A stretch of DNA of 64,000 nt from Zizania palustris (taxonomy: Eukaryota; Streptophyta; Magnoliopsida; Poales; Poaceae): contig JAAALK010000289.1 in the NCBI GenBank assembly GCA_019279435.1, positions 91,047,023-91,111,022 on the forward strand, written 5' to 3'. The notes below the pieces were generated by a model. The model was not told the DNA's origin, searched no databases, and saw only the letters and a program-made list of their open reading frames with translations. Positions 44,213 to 55,169 of this stretch are shown here, one piece after another (the stretch's first letter is position 1; each line of letters starts with the position of its first letter). The position numbers and the translations under genes are program-made.

Positions 44213-47200
44213 TGTGAAACCAAGGATGGTTTCGGTATGGATGATGAGTGATTGACAAGGATGAGAAGTTGAGCGATGGAGTGTTGGTTGAGTGCATCGA
44301 GGGGTTCAATGTAAAGTTGAGGAGTGGTTGCTGAGGTTTCGGCGGTGCGTCGCGTCCTTGTTTTGGCTTGTCTTGGATGTATAGAGTGGAGATGCTGATC
44401 GACTATCGATGGCGAGTGATCAAGGGTCAAGTGGGGAGCTCGATGCTGGAGGATCAGGTAGGCTGGGCGAAGTTGGAGAAGATCTCAAGAGTGCACGAAG
44501 AGACCGAGCGAAATTTGGACGGACGGATGGAAGCGACGGCGTGACGACCGGGTCTGCCAGAGGGAGGCCAGGGAAAGCACACAGGCGGCTTGAGGGGATC
44601 GAGAGTGGAAGTGGCTTGATGGCGCTCGGAGTCACAAAGCGGTGTCGCGAGTCAAAGGGTTGAGAGGCTTTGTCGGTTTTTGCTGAAAACCGTCACAAAT
44701 CTATTTTTGTTGATTTCTATAGTTTGGAGTTCTTTTTGCTTTGAGTCAATGTGTAATAAAAAGTTGAGAGTCTAGAGTAATTGTACTCCTTTGGTATATT
44801 TTTCAGAATTTCCTAATTCTGAAAATATATTACAAGGAATAGGACTTTTGTGTAATTTTCAATTCTAGAGGGTTCTTTTTAGAAAATACCCCCCATGGTT
44901 GGCCTATAAATAGGGGACCATATCCATGAGCAGGTGGAGGATTTTCGGTTGTTCTTTTTGCTGAACTAAATATCAATTTCATACATTTTCTGCTGCTTTT
45001 GCTCAAATCTGTGCATCACTATTTATCATCCAACAACTTGAACAATGCAGCGATGAAGAACTCCAATTCCTAGTGCAGGTCAGTTTTGTGGCTGAATTCG
45101 ATTTTGTGAGCTCTTTTCTGGTGAATCCACTGCAGAACTTCATATAGATGTCTAAGTAACTTTTGTTGTGGATGTTTTGAATGAGAAATTTTTGAAAGTT
45201 GCAAGTGATTTCTGCAATATCTTCTTGATCTTTTTGCTGCTCAAAAGAGGCACCACAGCTCTAAAATATTACTCTCAAAAATTGTTTCAGATTTTGGTTT
45301 AGCCTTCTACATGTTTGATGAAATGTTGCTTCAATTGTTCATCAGCATCTTGGCTAATTCTTGAACTGTTTCTTGAATGACATCATGGTTGAAGGGATTC
45401 AAAGATTTTCCATAACTACTTTTGCAGAAATTGAAGATTAATCTTTACTACTATCTCTATTTTTGTTGTTGCAGAGAAGGTCTGATTTCTCTTCTATTTT
45501 CCTTGAGTAGTTAATGTTTTTAGGTTCTGAAAATTCTATTTAGATCACTTGTGATCTGAAACAAACTGATCTGAAACTGAATTCAAAACTGAAATGAATT
45601 GGGTATACAGTTTTCAAAGTTATATTGTTCTTCATCTAGGTTTCAGCAAAAGTTGTGTTAGATTACTTTAACTGCTTTGCTGAAACTAAGAGCAGTTTGT
45701 GTTATAGTTTCTTTCTGAAATATTGTGAATTCAACTAAAACCTGATCTGAAATTTGTTTTCAAGGATAAATTAAATTTGCTAGTTCAGATCTGATCTGTG
45801 ATCTCTGAAATCTCTATTCAGTTTTATTTCTGGTTCAGATCTGAATTCTTCATGTGAATTGCTGCATTTTGAATTTTGTCTTCACTATCCAAATGCAAAA
45901 TTGAAGTACTGTTCACCATCATGAAGATTTCAGTAGCTGATCCTTCAATTGAGTCTGTTTGAATTTTGTGTGAATTGAAACTTGGAATTCTGAGATTTAA
46001 ATCAGCACACTGTGTATTATCTAGCTTAATCTGAGTGCATAATTCTGAAATTGAGTATTCATAAAAGTATTGTTTATCATCAATGAAGTTTTCAGATTGT
46101 GTAGATATGATTCTGAATTTTTGTTTACAAGAATCTGAATAGCTGAAATAGTTTGTTGTTTACTCTGATTGCTAGAACTGATACAGGTTGTGTGTTCTGA
46201 ATTTTACTCTAGAAGTGGTCTTATCAGCACTGTCCTGTAACTGGCATTCATTCAGCTTTCTTCAGGAGTTTTTGGATCTACTGTGAACAACACTAGATCA
46301 TTTTAGTCAAAAGTGTATTTACATGTTATTGCTTATTGATTCAGAAGTATTTATAAACTGTCCCAATTCTGAAATCTGTAAACCTGAATTGTTTTAAACT
46401 TGCAATTTGTTTTAGAGTTATCAATCAAAGGTTGAGCTATGATTTTATCTGGAGAAACTATTCATTGTCCAAGATCTTTCAAATGAGCAGAATTGTTGGT
46501 AGATTGAATTAAATTCTAATCTAAAGCCCTGAAATAGAGTGTTCTGAAAATTTCTGTTATTAACTGAAAGTGTTGTTTTGATTCAATTCAGAAGTTGATT
46601 CAAATTTAATCTTGATTCATACACTGATTTGAAACTGAAATGTTTTTAGGATAACCTGATTGGTAGCTTCAGAACTTTGCATTACAATTTAATTTGAAAT
46701 CAATCTGAATCTCTGATTTAACCCTGAGCTCAATTTTAGATTTACAACAGTAATCTGCAATATGATTCAATTGTTTTGATGAACTGAATTGAATTTGCTT
46801 GGTGAGTATATCTCTCGAGAATAGATTGCAAATTGGATATTATCTAGAATCTGAATTTTGTTCAGAACTGAAATTTGTTTTGAGGTTGAAATCTGAGTTC
46901 TGAATTAATTGAGTTCTAGTTTAAAGCTGAAATCTAGTTTCTGAATTTTGAGAAGTTATTGTTCACCATCCTAAAATTTTCAAGAAGTTGCAATTTCAAG
47001 TTAGATATGTTTGATTTAATTTGATTTAGGAATCTGAATAGTTTTGTAGTAAAACTGAATTCTGAAACTTGATTTGAATTTCTGAGTATTTTTCTAATTC
47101 TCTAAAACATGTCGGAGTTACATTGATCGACACCTTTCTGTCGACTGTTCATTTGCCGAGATAGTATCTGTATTTCGGAGTTTCAAATACAGAGAACACA

Positions 47201-47396
47201 GATCGACTGTTCAAACTCCGATTTGCTCTGAACTGTGATTTTGAATCAAGTTTTGCACTGTTATTGTACTACTCTGTTCAAAATTGATTTGATCAACATT
47301 TGAGGTGTGTTGTGTGATCTGAACAGGCCATCACATTCGCACGAAAGTGTCGAGGCGCCTATTCACCCCCACTCTAGTCGCTATTTCGATCCCACA
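44213..47396 (+). repeat. 3' LTR of copia A (3,184 bp)
   Basis: Same termini and content as the 5' LTR. It has an 11-bp longer stretch near 45158 (TAACTTTTGTTG region). TATAAATA at 44905-44912. Confidence 0.92.
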
Positions 47397-47401
47397 AGCA
47401 T
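47397..47401. repeat. Target-site duplication of copia A, right
   Basis: AGCAT immediately after the LTR end, matching 37294-37298. Confidence 0.9.
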
Positions 47402-47512
47402 GGTCAATTTTTACCTTCAAGTGACCGCGGAGTGTTTCATATTCATTCCAATGCACCAGCGAAGCAGGATCTTTTTCTACAAAACATTAATACACTCGTC
47501 CTCGGAAGACAT
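47397..47512 (-). pseudogene. gag of element C, N-terminal part
   Basis: Minus-strand ATG at 47512 (MSSEDECINV), a TAG soon after (about 47478), then WNEYETLRGHLKVKIDHAV in a shifted frame running straight into 37298 across copia A. Bases 47513-47690 are the leader between the 5' LTR and gag. Confidence 0.7.
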
Positions 47513-47690
47513 TATTTAGAAGACACAAAATAAATAAACTGAACCAGAAGAAAAAAATTGGGATATATGTGAGACGACTCTCAACTGAAAGAAAACAAAT
47601 TAGAGTAGCTTTCCTAGTTGTACGACAAAATGTGCATGGATATGATGAAGCGAATACCAAGGGTGAAAACTATCACACAACAGACCAAGA

Positions 47691-48300
47691 TGATACGGGG
47701 TGGCCCGATCTTCTCGCTGAACTTAGTTTAGATGGAGGATAACTTGTGAGACGTTGATGATTATCCATCTGTTCCGCTGCTTCCAATGCAACAGATCTCA
47801 ACCCAATAGATATTCGCAACACCACACACTTACGCACGTAACCGCCAGCCACGAAGCGGTGCTAATATCTCCTAATTCCCAATGGAACAACAGATAACAC
47901 TTCACTTTCCCAATAGCAATCACACCAGATCAAAACAAAGAGGTGGAGGCAAAATTCCTGATCAAAACAAAGATGAATTTGTGATAAACAGTAGAAGGCA
48001 GAATAGCACTTCAATGTGAATCAATCTAATTTCGAAAATAAACAGCCAAGTTTGCTAGGGCCGGCTACTTCTATATATATAGGGGGTATTTAAGAGGCTA
48101 GGGATGTGTGGGGTCATCCAAATAGACTCCTAGATGAATACAACTCGGTTACGAGCCCATGGGCTTCGGACTGAATAAGTAACACACATTGTTTTGCTGA
48201 TTACGATCTGCTCGGACCAAATCTAGAGGTGTAGCTTGATCCGTTGGAAAGAATACTTCTCAAGATTTCCAAATAGTTCAAGATCATCCAAATTGGAGCT
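47691..48300 (-). repeat. 5' LTR of element C, slightly truncated
   Basis: It matches 23017-23631 throughout. On the minus strand it ends CCGTATCA at 47691. Its first few bases are lost at 48300, where TGAGAAACC of copia B begins (GGAGCT instead of GGAGCTTCCA). Confidence 0.8.
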
Positions 48301-50314
48301 TGAGAAACCAAGGGTTGGTTTCGGAGTCTGTGATGAGTGATTGACAAGTTTTTATCCTCTGATCCGAAGGGGTCCCTCCGAAGGGGTTCAGAGGCTGTTT
48401 CACCGAAGGGTTCGGTGGGTTTGGTTGCTGCAGCTGTTGCAGCGGAGTGTGCCTGTCGGAGGGGTCCGGCAGTACACAATGACTAAGTTGTACCGAAGGT
48501 CTCGGTACTTTGGGCGGTACACCGGAGTGTGTGCCGAAGGTTGCTTACCCGAAGAGGTCTCCGGGGTACTGGATACACTTGTCTGCTTGTCTGTGGTGCA
48601 CAGGGGACTTCGGTGGCGACGGACGGTTCGTAGCAAGTGAACCTGGGTCAAGCGGGAGGCTTGATGCCAAGGGAGCGGGGAGCTCCGTCACGAAGGCTGC
48701 GAAGGGGTCAAGGTCGGACCTCGGGTCGAGGTGCGCCAGGAGAAGGCAGTAAGTGCGGAGCGTGGCTCCGAGTGAAGGTACCCCGAGACGAAGTCCTCGG
48801 TTGCGAGACACTTCGAAGGGTACTCCGGAAGGAGTGACTTCGGAGTATGGTGGATCAAGTCCTCAGCGGAGGCAAGGTGTTCGAAGTGTGCTCCGGAGGG
48901 AGACACTCGAAGGTTTACCCGACGAAGGTCTCAGAAGTCGAGGTGCATCGAAGGCATGGTCCGGGTGAGGCTCGTCGAGGAGTATGCTCGGGGAAAGACA
49001 CTGCGACGAAGTGCTCATGGAATGCTTCATGCGGAGGCCTTGGACGAAGGAGGGACTTCGAAGGGTGGAACTCCGAAGGTGGGGCTTCGGAGTGAAGCAG
49101 GCTTCAGAGCAAGGCTGGCTCCGGAGTGAGGTGGACTTGAGGTACTTCGGCCATGCATGACTTCGGTACACGGACTGACGGAGTTCGAGCTGGGGGAAGC
49201 TGCGAAGCCGTGGTGGTCCACTCCGAAGGTGTTGGTGCGAAGGCCCAAGGGCTTTGACGGCTTCGGCTCAAAACCGTCACTGTATCGAAGGCTGACTTCG
49301 GTGAAGCGAAGGCCATCAGGCTCAAGGCTTCTCACCGAAGCTACCGCACCCCTCGCGTGCGAAGGGGGGCTTCAGAAAGGTCAAAGACTGTAAAGGCTGA
49401 CAGTGTCTGCTCTGCAAAAAGCTGACGCTGTCCCCTCTGCAAAGCTGACAGAGAAGCCTCCAAATAAAGTAGACTACCTTTTGTACCCCTATGTACTGAT
49501 GAGACAAAACCATTGTAAACCCTAGGGGTAAAGTAGTCAATTCACATGGGTGAATAGTGGCTATAAATAGTGGAGGCTGGGTAGGTCACATTTAACACTT
49601 TGAGCATTCATTGTTGATCTCCTGTACTAGCCACCACATACTTTGTATTCATCGTGAGTTCAATTTTTGTGTTCCCTGTTCAAGCAGCGAAGCCTTGATT
49701 CTGTGTTCATTTTTTGCTTGAGCTTGTTTGCATACCTCGCTGCATACTTCGATTGAGTTGAGGCAGTGCACCGAAGCCTGTTTGGGCGAAGTGTGTTTTG
49801 AGTGAAGTGTGTTTTGTAGTGCGTGTTCGCTCTGTGTAAACTAGAGGCTAGACCTCGCTGATTACTAGCGAAGCACTGATCGAAGCCCGTCTTTCTTCCC
49901 GAGGTGAAGTCCTTAGCGAAGTCTGTGTTGTGTGTGTTTTGATCTTCGAAGTACAAAGCCCAGCACCAGTTGTTGTCGCTAAGTATTTGGTCGAAGTCCT
50001 CGGAGGGTAGTCCGCTCTTGCGAAGGGCGAAGTGCGAAGCTTGCTCGAAGCACCCTGTGTGCGGAGCCTGCACTGACTTAGCAGAGCTGATTTTTCGGGG
50101 TTGTGGGTGGAGCGAAGTCTTCTTGGCTTCGAACTTTTGCACCTTGCGAAGCCTGTATTCGGAGCTGTAAAATACCTCCGAACCAGTACTTCGAAGGTTG
50201 TGTTCGAAGCCTGTTCCGCAGAAGACAGAATTAAAACAGAAGGCTATTTTTAGTCTGAAATTTTAAAAGCTCCCATTCACCCCCCCTCCTCTGGTCGCCG
50301 TTTCCGGTCCAACA
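48301..50314 (+). repeat. 5' LTR of copia B (2,014 bp)
   Basis: TGAGAAACCA to GGTCCAACA. The first 134 bp recur at 56308-56441 with two visible differences. TATAAATA at 49562-49569. GC-rich and very dense in CGAAG/CTTCG words. Confidence 0.88.
49562..49569 (+). promoter_or_regulatory. TATA box in copia B 5' LTR
   Basis: TATAAATA about 1.26 kb into the LTR, after a conserved CCTAGGGGTAAAGTAG stretch. Confidence 0.6.
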
Positions 50315-50316
50315 AT

Positions 50317-50331
50317 TGGTATCAGTGCGGA
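50317..50331 (+). other. Primer-binding site of copia B
   Basis: TGGTATCAGTGCGG lies two bases after the LTR. It matches the initiator tRNA-Met complement except near AGAGC, where it reads AGTGC. Confidence 0.75.
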
Positions 50332-50378
50332 TTAAGATCACCAGTTGACCTTAACCGGTTTTGTGATCTCTTGGCGAC

Positions 50379-52778
50379 ATGGACAGAGTTAGTAAAATTC
50401 CTCTGTTCGATGGGACTGATTTTGCATACTGGAAGGTGCGCATGGAGGCTTACTTGCTATGCCAAGGAAATGCAATTTGGGAGATTGTGGACTCACAATA
50501 CTCCATCCCTGAGACTCGCACCTCTCAAACAGAGAAAGATCAATATAATGCCAACTCCAAGGCTAGAAACATACTGTTCATTGGTTTGAGCCGGAGTGAG
50601 TTTGATAGGGTGCAGCACCTTAGGACAGCTAGGGAAATTTGGACCACTCTCACTATTTTTCATGAGGGCTCTACACAGATTAAGGCCAGGCGCCAAAGCA
50701 CATACAATCAACAGTATCAGCTGTTTGTGCAGGCACCTGGTGAATCTATAGATGCCATGTTTTCTCTCTTTGATGCAATAGTGAGTAACTTGCGGTCCAA
50801 CGGGACGCTTGCTTATAATGATCATGATAGGGATATCAAGCTTCTCTATGCTCTTGATCGTAGCATATGGGAAGTGAAGATATCCAGCGATGAGGAGTCT
50901 GCAGGTTATGACACATTGACCTGTGATGAGCTCTTCAGCAAGCTGAAGTCCACAGAGATTGCCAAGGCATCTCTTGTAGTGCACAGAAACTCTTTGCCAC
51001 AGCCATTGGCATTGGTTTCTAGCACTAGCCGTGGCACCACTGCAGAACCAAGCACATCTGGCACTTGTGTTCTAGCAGATGGTTTTGCTTTGTCCTCCTT
51101 GGTCTCCGTCACAAAGGAGCAGGTGGATACTCTGGATGATGATGAGCTTGCTCTCATTGCTAGAAGGTTCACCCGTTTTCACCATGAGAGACGGGATCAG
51201 AGGATAAGTGGTTTTAGTGGTTGCTTTGAATGTGGCGACACTTCTCATATCAAGGTCAATTGCCCTAAACTAAAGAAGAGAGATGAGAGTGAGCGCCCTA
51301 AATACCACAAAAAGGAGAGGAAGCCTTTTGTGAAGGGCAAGCGTGGCAAGATGGCTAAGAGAGTAGCCAAAGCCGCTTCCAGAGCTTTTGTTGCTGCTCT
51401 CAGCAACATCGACACTTCCTCAACTGAGGAGTCGAGCTCTGAGGAGGAGGAGTCCCCAAGGAAGGAGGACAAGAAGGACAAGAAGGGACGAGATTTCACC
51501 GGCCTTTGCTTCATGGCCGACAGCGATCACAGCGGCGATGAGCTTGACTCATCTGAGGTACCTCTATCCTATGACCAGCTTTCAATTAAATTAGATGAGC
51601 TGAATGAAGTAGTTCTTGGTTAGGATAGATTACTTGTGCAAGCCGCTAGAGAAAGAAAAGACCTTAGACTTAGGCTAGAATCTGTGTCTACTGATTATGC
51701 CATGCTTAAGTCTAGGGTTAATGATGCTGAATGTGAATCTTGTACTGTTGTCATGGGTGAGCTTGCTCAGTTGCGTTCTGTACATGCTCAAACTCTATCT
51801 GAGCTTGAGACTGCACAGAAGCAGCTTTTGGTGGTTGATTCTAGACCTCATGATATAATTGAATGCATGAACTGTTCTTTATTATGCGAGAGCATTAATT
51901 TACGTGATAAGCATGTTCATGACTTAGAGGCTAGATTGGAGAGGGCCGGTAGTTCTAAGGATGTGCAGCCTGTGTGTGACACTTGCATGATCCTTAAGGA
52001 CCAGCTAGGCACTGTTAGAGAGCGAGCTGAAAACCTCATGACTGAAAATGAGTACCTTCTTTCTGTGGTGAACAAATGCACTGAAGGGAAGGGTAGGTTG
52101 GATTTGCTCTTGGCCAAGACCAAGATGTGTGCTGATAGAGCAGGGTTAGCTCTAGGTTTGGGTTTTGAGAGGACTCCTTTAGATAGTGAAAATAAAACTG
52201 TTTTTACCTCTCCCACTACCCTAGAGAAAGAGAGAGCTCTGTTAGACACTCCATCTGCCAAAAAGCCTACCCGAACTCAAAAGAAAACCACTCCTCCTGC
52301 CAAGAAAATCCCTCCCAAGAAAACCACTCAGCAGAAGCCCAAGGAGCCTGTGAGGGTTGCTCCTATGACCTATGAGAGTGCCCCTAGGAGATTTTTTCAT
52401 TGTTCCTACTGTCAGCGGGCGGGTCATTTGGTTGGGTTCTATTTTCGTCGCATCAAGGATGAGCGACGCTCTCAGGCGATGAGTTTCCAGGACATGCATT
52501 ACCCATCTTTAGGTATGCATGAGTCTGAGTTTTACTGTCGTCCTATGTTCGAGGCTCCTCGTGCTTCTCGGAGAGGTTTTGCTCCTCGAGGTGTTCACCA
52601 TGTTCTATATGGTGGTAGACCCCGGGCGAGTAGCTTTGTACCTCATCACAGTAGGAGACCTCGTCATGTTGTTAGATCACAGCATGTAGGTAGACCTCGC
52701 ACTTTGCATCATTCTGATTATCCTGTGCGTAGACAGTCTACTTTTACTGTGCCTACTACTCATATCACTCAGTGCTAG
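50379..52778 (+). CDS. gag of copia B, one in-frame stop
   Basis: ATG at 50379 (MDRVSKIPLFDGTDFAYWK) and one frame to a TAG at 52776-52778, with a single internal TAG at 51621-51623 where copia A has Gln. Domains: UBN2/DUF4219-like capsid (residues ~1-230), CCHC knuckle CFECGDTSHIKVNC (~residue 285), Lys-rich and acidic hinge, a coiled coil (~420-590), then a second Cys/His patch (HCSYCQRAGHLVGFYF, with the last Cys replaced) and an Arg/His-rich tail. At 800 codons it is long for copia, as in SIRE-type elements. It would form particles and package element RNA. Confidence 0.85.
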
Positions 52779-54207
52779 ATGACTCGTTATATTTTCACTC
52801 ACCCCAGCACTGAGTGATCGAGACTTTCTTATCATGTGTAGGCGACAGATCGAGGCTTGGAGGGCACGTGGATCATGGACTCCGGTTGTTCACGCCATAT
52901 GACCGGAGATGCAACATGGTTCTCCAGCCTCACACAACCAAGCAAAGGGAACATATCACCTTCGGCAACAATCGAAGGAGTAGAGTGAAAGGTAAAGGTG
53001 TGGTAAGAATTAACTCGAATTTCACTCTCAAAGATGTTGCTTTGGTTGAAAACCTGGGATACAATTTGCTTTCTGTATCTTAGTTGCTTGATGAGGGCTT
53101 CGAAGTGCGATTCCATCGCGATACTTCACAAGTACTCAATTCTGATGGCGTTGTGGTTTGTAAGATCTTTAGAGTTGGGAGAGTTTTTGGAGCTGATTTT
53201 TCCAAGTCATCTGGTTCTTCTCATTGTCTTGTTGCTCATTCTACTTCTGAGCTTTGGAAGTGGCATAGGAGACTAGGGCATATGAGCTTTGAGTTGCTCG
53301 CTCGTCTGAGTGCCCTAGGTCTGATCCGAGGATTGCCCAAGCTCAAGTTCGAGAAGAATTTAGTTTGAGCTCCTTGTCGACATGGAAAAATGATTGCTGC
53401 TTCGCATTCGCCAGTCACCACTGTGATGACTGAACAACCCGGAGAACTTCTCCACATGGACACTGTAGGTCCTTCTCGGGTTAGTTCTTTAGGCGGAAAG
53501 TGGTATGTGCTAGTTATTGTCGACGATTTCTCTCGCTACTCTTGGGTCTTCTTTCTTGCCATCAAGGATGAAGTGTTCTCACACTTTCGGAGCTTGGCTT
53601 TGAGACTTTTCACTAAACTCCCTGGTGCATTGAAATTCATTCGAAGTAATAATGGCACTGAGTTCAAGAACAGTCTCTTTGTTGACTTTTGCATGGAGTA
53701 TGGCATAGAACATCAATTCTCTTCTACGCGGGTTCCTCAACAGAACGGTGTCGTTGAGAGAAAGAACTGCACTTTGGTTGAGATGGCTAGGACGATGCTC
53801 GATGAGCATAGGACTCCTAGAAAATTCTGGGCTGAGGCCATGAACACTGTTTGTTACATCTCAAACCGAATCTTCTTGCGCTCAATATTGAATTTGACAT
53901 CTTATGAGCTACGTTTTGGGAGACAGCCCAAGGTTACTCATCTTCGAGTTTTTGGCTGTCGTTGCTTTATCCTAAAACGTGGTAATTTGGATAAATTTGA
54001 GTCGCGCTCTTCTGACGGGATCTTTTTGGGATACACTACACATGGTCATTCTTATCGTGTTTATAATTTGGAGACTAACACTGTCATCGAGTCATGTGAT
54101 GTGACTTTTGATGAATCAACCCCCTCTGTTAGTTTTGCTCTTGAACATGCAAATGAACACGATATAAAACCCTGTTCACTCTCAAGCATGGCAAAGATTT
54201 TCTCCTA
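52779..54207 (+). pseudogene. Protease and integrase of copia B
   Basis: It continues in the gag frame after stops at 52776, about 52818 and 52839. The protease starts with WIMDSGCSRHMTGD (catalytic DSG) and soon loses frame (about 52930), then regains it near VARINSNFTLKDVALV. Pre-integrase: LWKWHRRLGHMSFELLARL at about 53255, then a TGA at about 53366. Integrase core at 53390-54150: LLHMDTVGPSRV, FIRSNNGTEFKNS, VPQQNGVVERKN. The second catalytic Asp is Asn here (SNNGTEF) while copia C keeps SDNGTEF. The frame runs to EHANEHDI, then jumps to the RT palm because about 1 kb present in copia C is deleted. Confidence 0.82.
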
Positions 54208-55169
54208 GTTCAGATTTATGTGGATGATATCATCTTTGGTGGCTCTTCTCATGCTTTGGTTGCCGAGTTTGCAGATGCCATGAGCAGGGAGTTCGAGATG
54301 TCCATGATGGGCGAGCTTACATTTTTCCTTGGTTTGCAAATCAAGCAAAGCAAACAAGGTACCTTCGTCCACCAGACGAAGTACATCAAGGAACTGCTCA
54401 AGAAGTTCGACATGGCTGATGCGAAGCCACTCGCCACTCCAATGGCTACATCTGTAGCATTGGATCCTAACGAAGATGGAGAAGTCGTAGATCAGAGGAG
54501 TTCCGAAGCATGATCGGCTCCCTCCTCTACTTGACTGCTATGAGGCCGGACATACACTTCGTAGTGTGTCTGTGCGCTCGTTTTTAGGCTTCACCATGAG
54601 CTTCGCACCGCCAAGCGGTAAAGCGCATTCTCAGGTATCTCAAACATACCCTCGAGTTCGGTATTTGGTATTGAGCATCTTCCTCTTTGTGTCTTCGAGG
54701 TTATTCCGATGCGGATTTTGTTGGTTGTAGGATTGATAGGAAAAGTACCTCTGGTACTTGTCATTTTCTGGGTACTTCGCTGGTTTGCTGGTCTTCCCGT
54801 AAACAGTCTAGTGTTGCACAATCGACGGCTGAGGCCAAATATGTTGCTACAGCTAGCTGTTGCTCTCAGATTTTGTGGATGGTTTCCACTTTGCGGGATT
54901 TCGGGTTAGATTATAAGAGTGTTCCACTTTTCTGTGATAACACTAGTGCTATTTGTATTGCAAACAACCCGATTCAGCACTCCAGAACCAAACACATTGA
55001 TGTGCGATATCATTTTCTCAGAGATCATAATGAGAAGGGTGATATTGAACTTCAATATGTTGATACCCAACACCAGCTAGCCGATATTTTCACAAAACCC
55101 CTCGATGCTTCACGATTTGCCTACTTGCGTGGGGAACTGGGTATTTGTCACCCTTACGGCATTTTGTGA
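54178..55169 (+). pseudogene. RT palm end and RNase H of copia B
   Basis: It enters at the RT active site (YVDDIIFGGSSHALV at about 54219) and continues through MMGELTFFLGLQIKQS to a 1-bp-type frame break after DGEVVDQ (about 54500). More stops follow near 54585 and 54673. RNase H lies in an open stretch 54687-55169: YSDADFVGC (Asp), AEAKYVATA (Glu), LFCDNTSA (Asp), KHIDVRYHFLRD (Asp) and HQLADIFTKPLD, ending with TGA at 55167. All four RNase H acidic residues stay, but the first three RT motifs are missing. Confidence 0.82.

Larger units (their letters stand above)
37299..47396 (+). mobile_element. Ty1/copia element A, gag-only, with 3.2-kb LTRs
   Basis: Complete insertion of 10,098 bp: LTRs 37299-40471 and 44213-47396, initiator tRNA-Met primer site, gag, 3' untranslated region and polypurine tract, flanked by AGCAT duplications. 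It interrupts the gag of element C. All of protease, integrase, RT and RNase H is missing, so it depended on a relative such as copia B for movement. By eye the LTRs differ at roughly 40-50 positions plus one larger indel (about 1-2%), indicating a recent insertion. SIRE/Maximus-like by gag similarity to copia B. Confidence 0.92.
23017..48300 (-). mobile_element. Ty3/gypsy element C, gag-only, split by two insertions
   Basis: Two related ~615-bp LTRs (23017-23631 and 47691-48300) in the same orientation bracket a minus-strand gag. The gag reads from 47512 to 47397, continues seamlessly at 37298 after skipping copia A, and stops at 36279 where A2 sequence begins. The remainder (24254-23632) leads to the left LTR. 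Once insertions are removed the internal part is about 1.9 kb and has no protease, RT or integrase, so it is a non-autonomous gag-carrying element. The right LTR lacks its last few bases because copia B starts at 48301. Confidence 0.8.
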
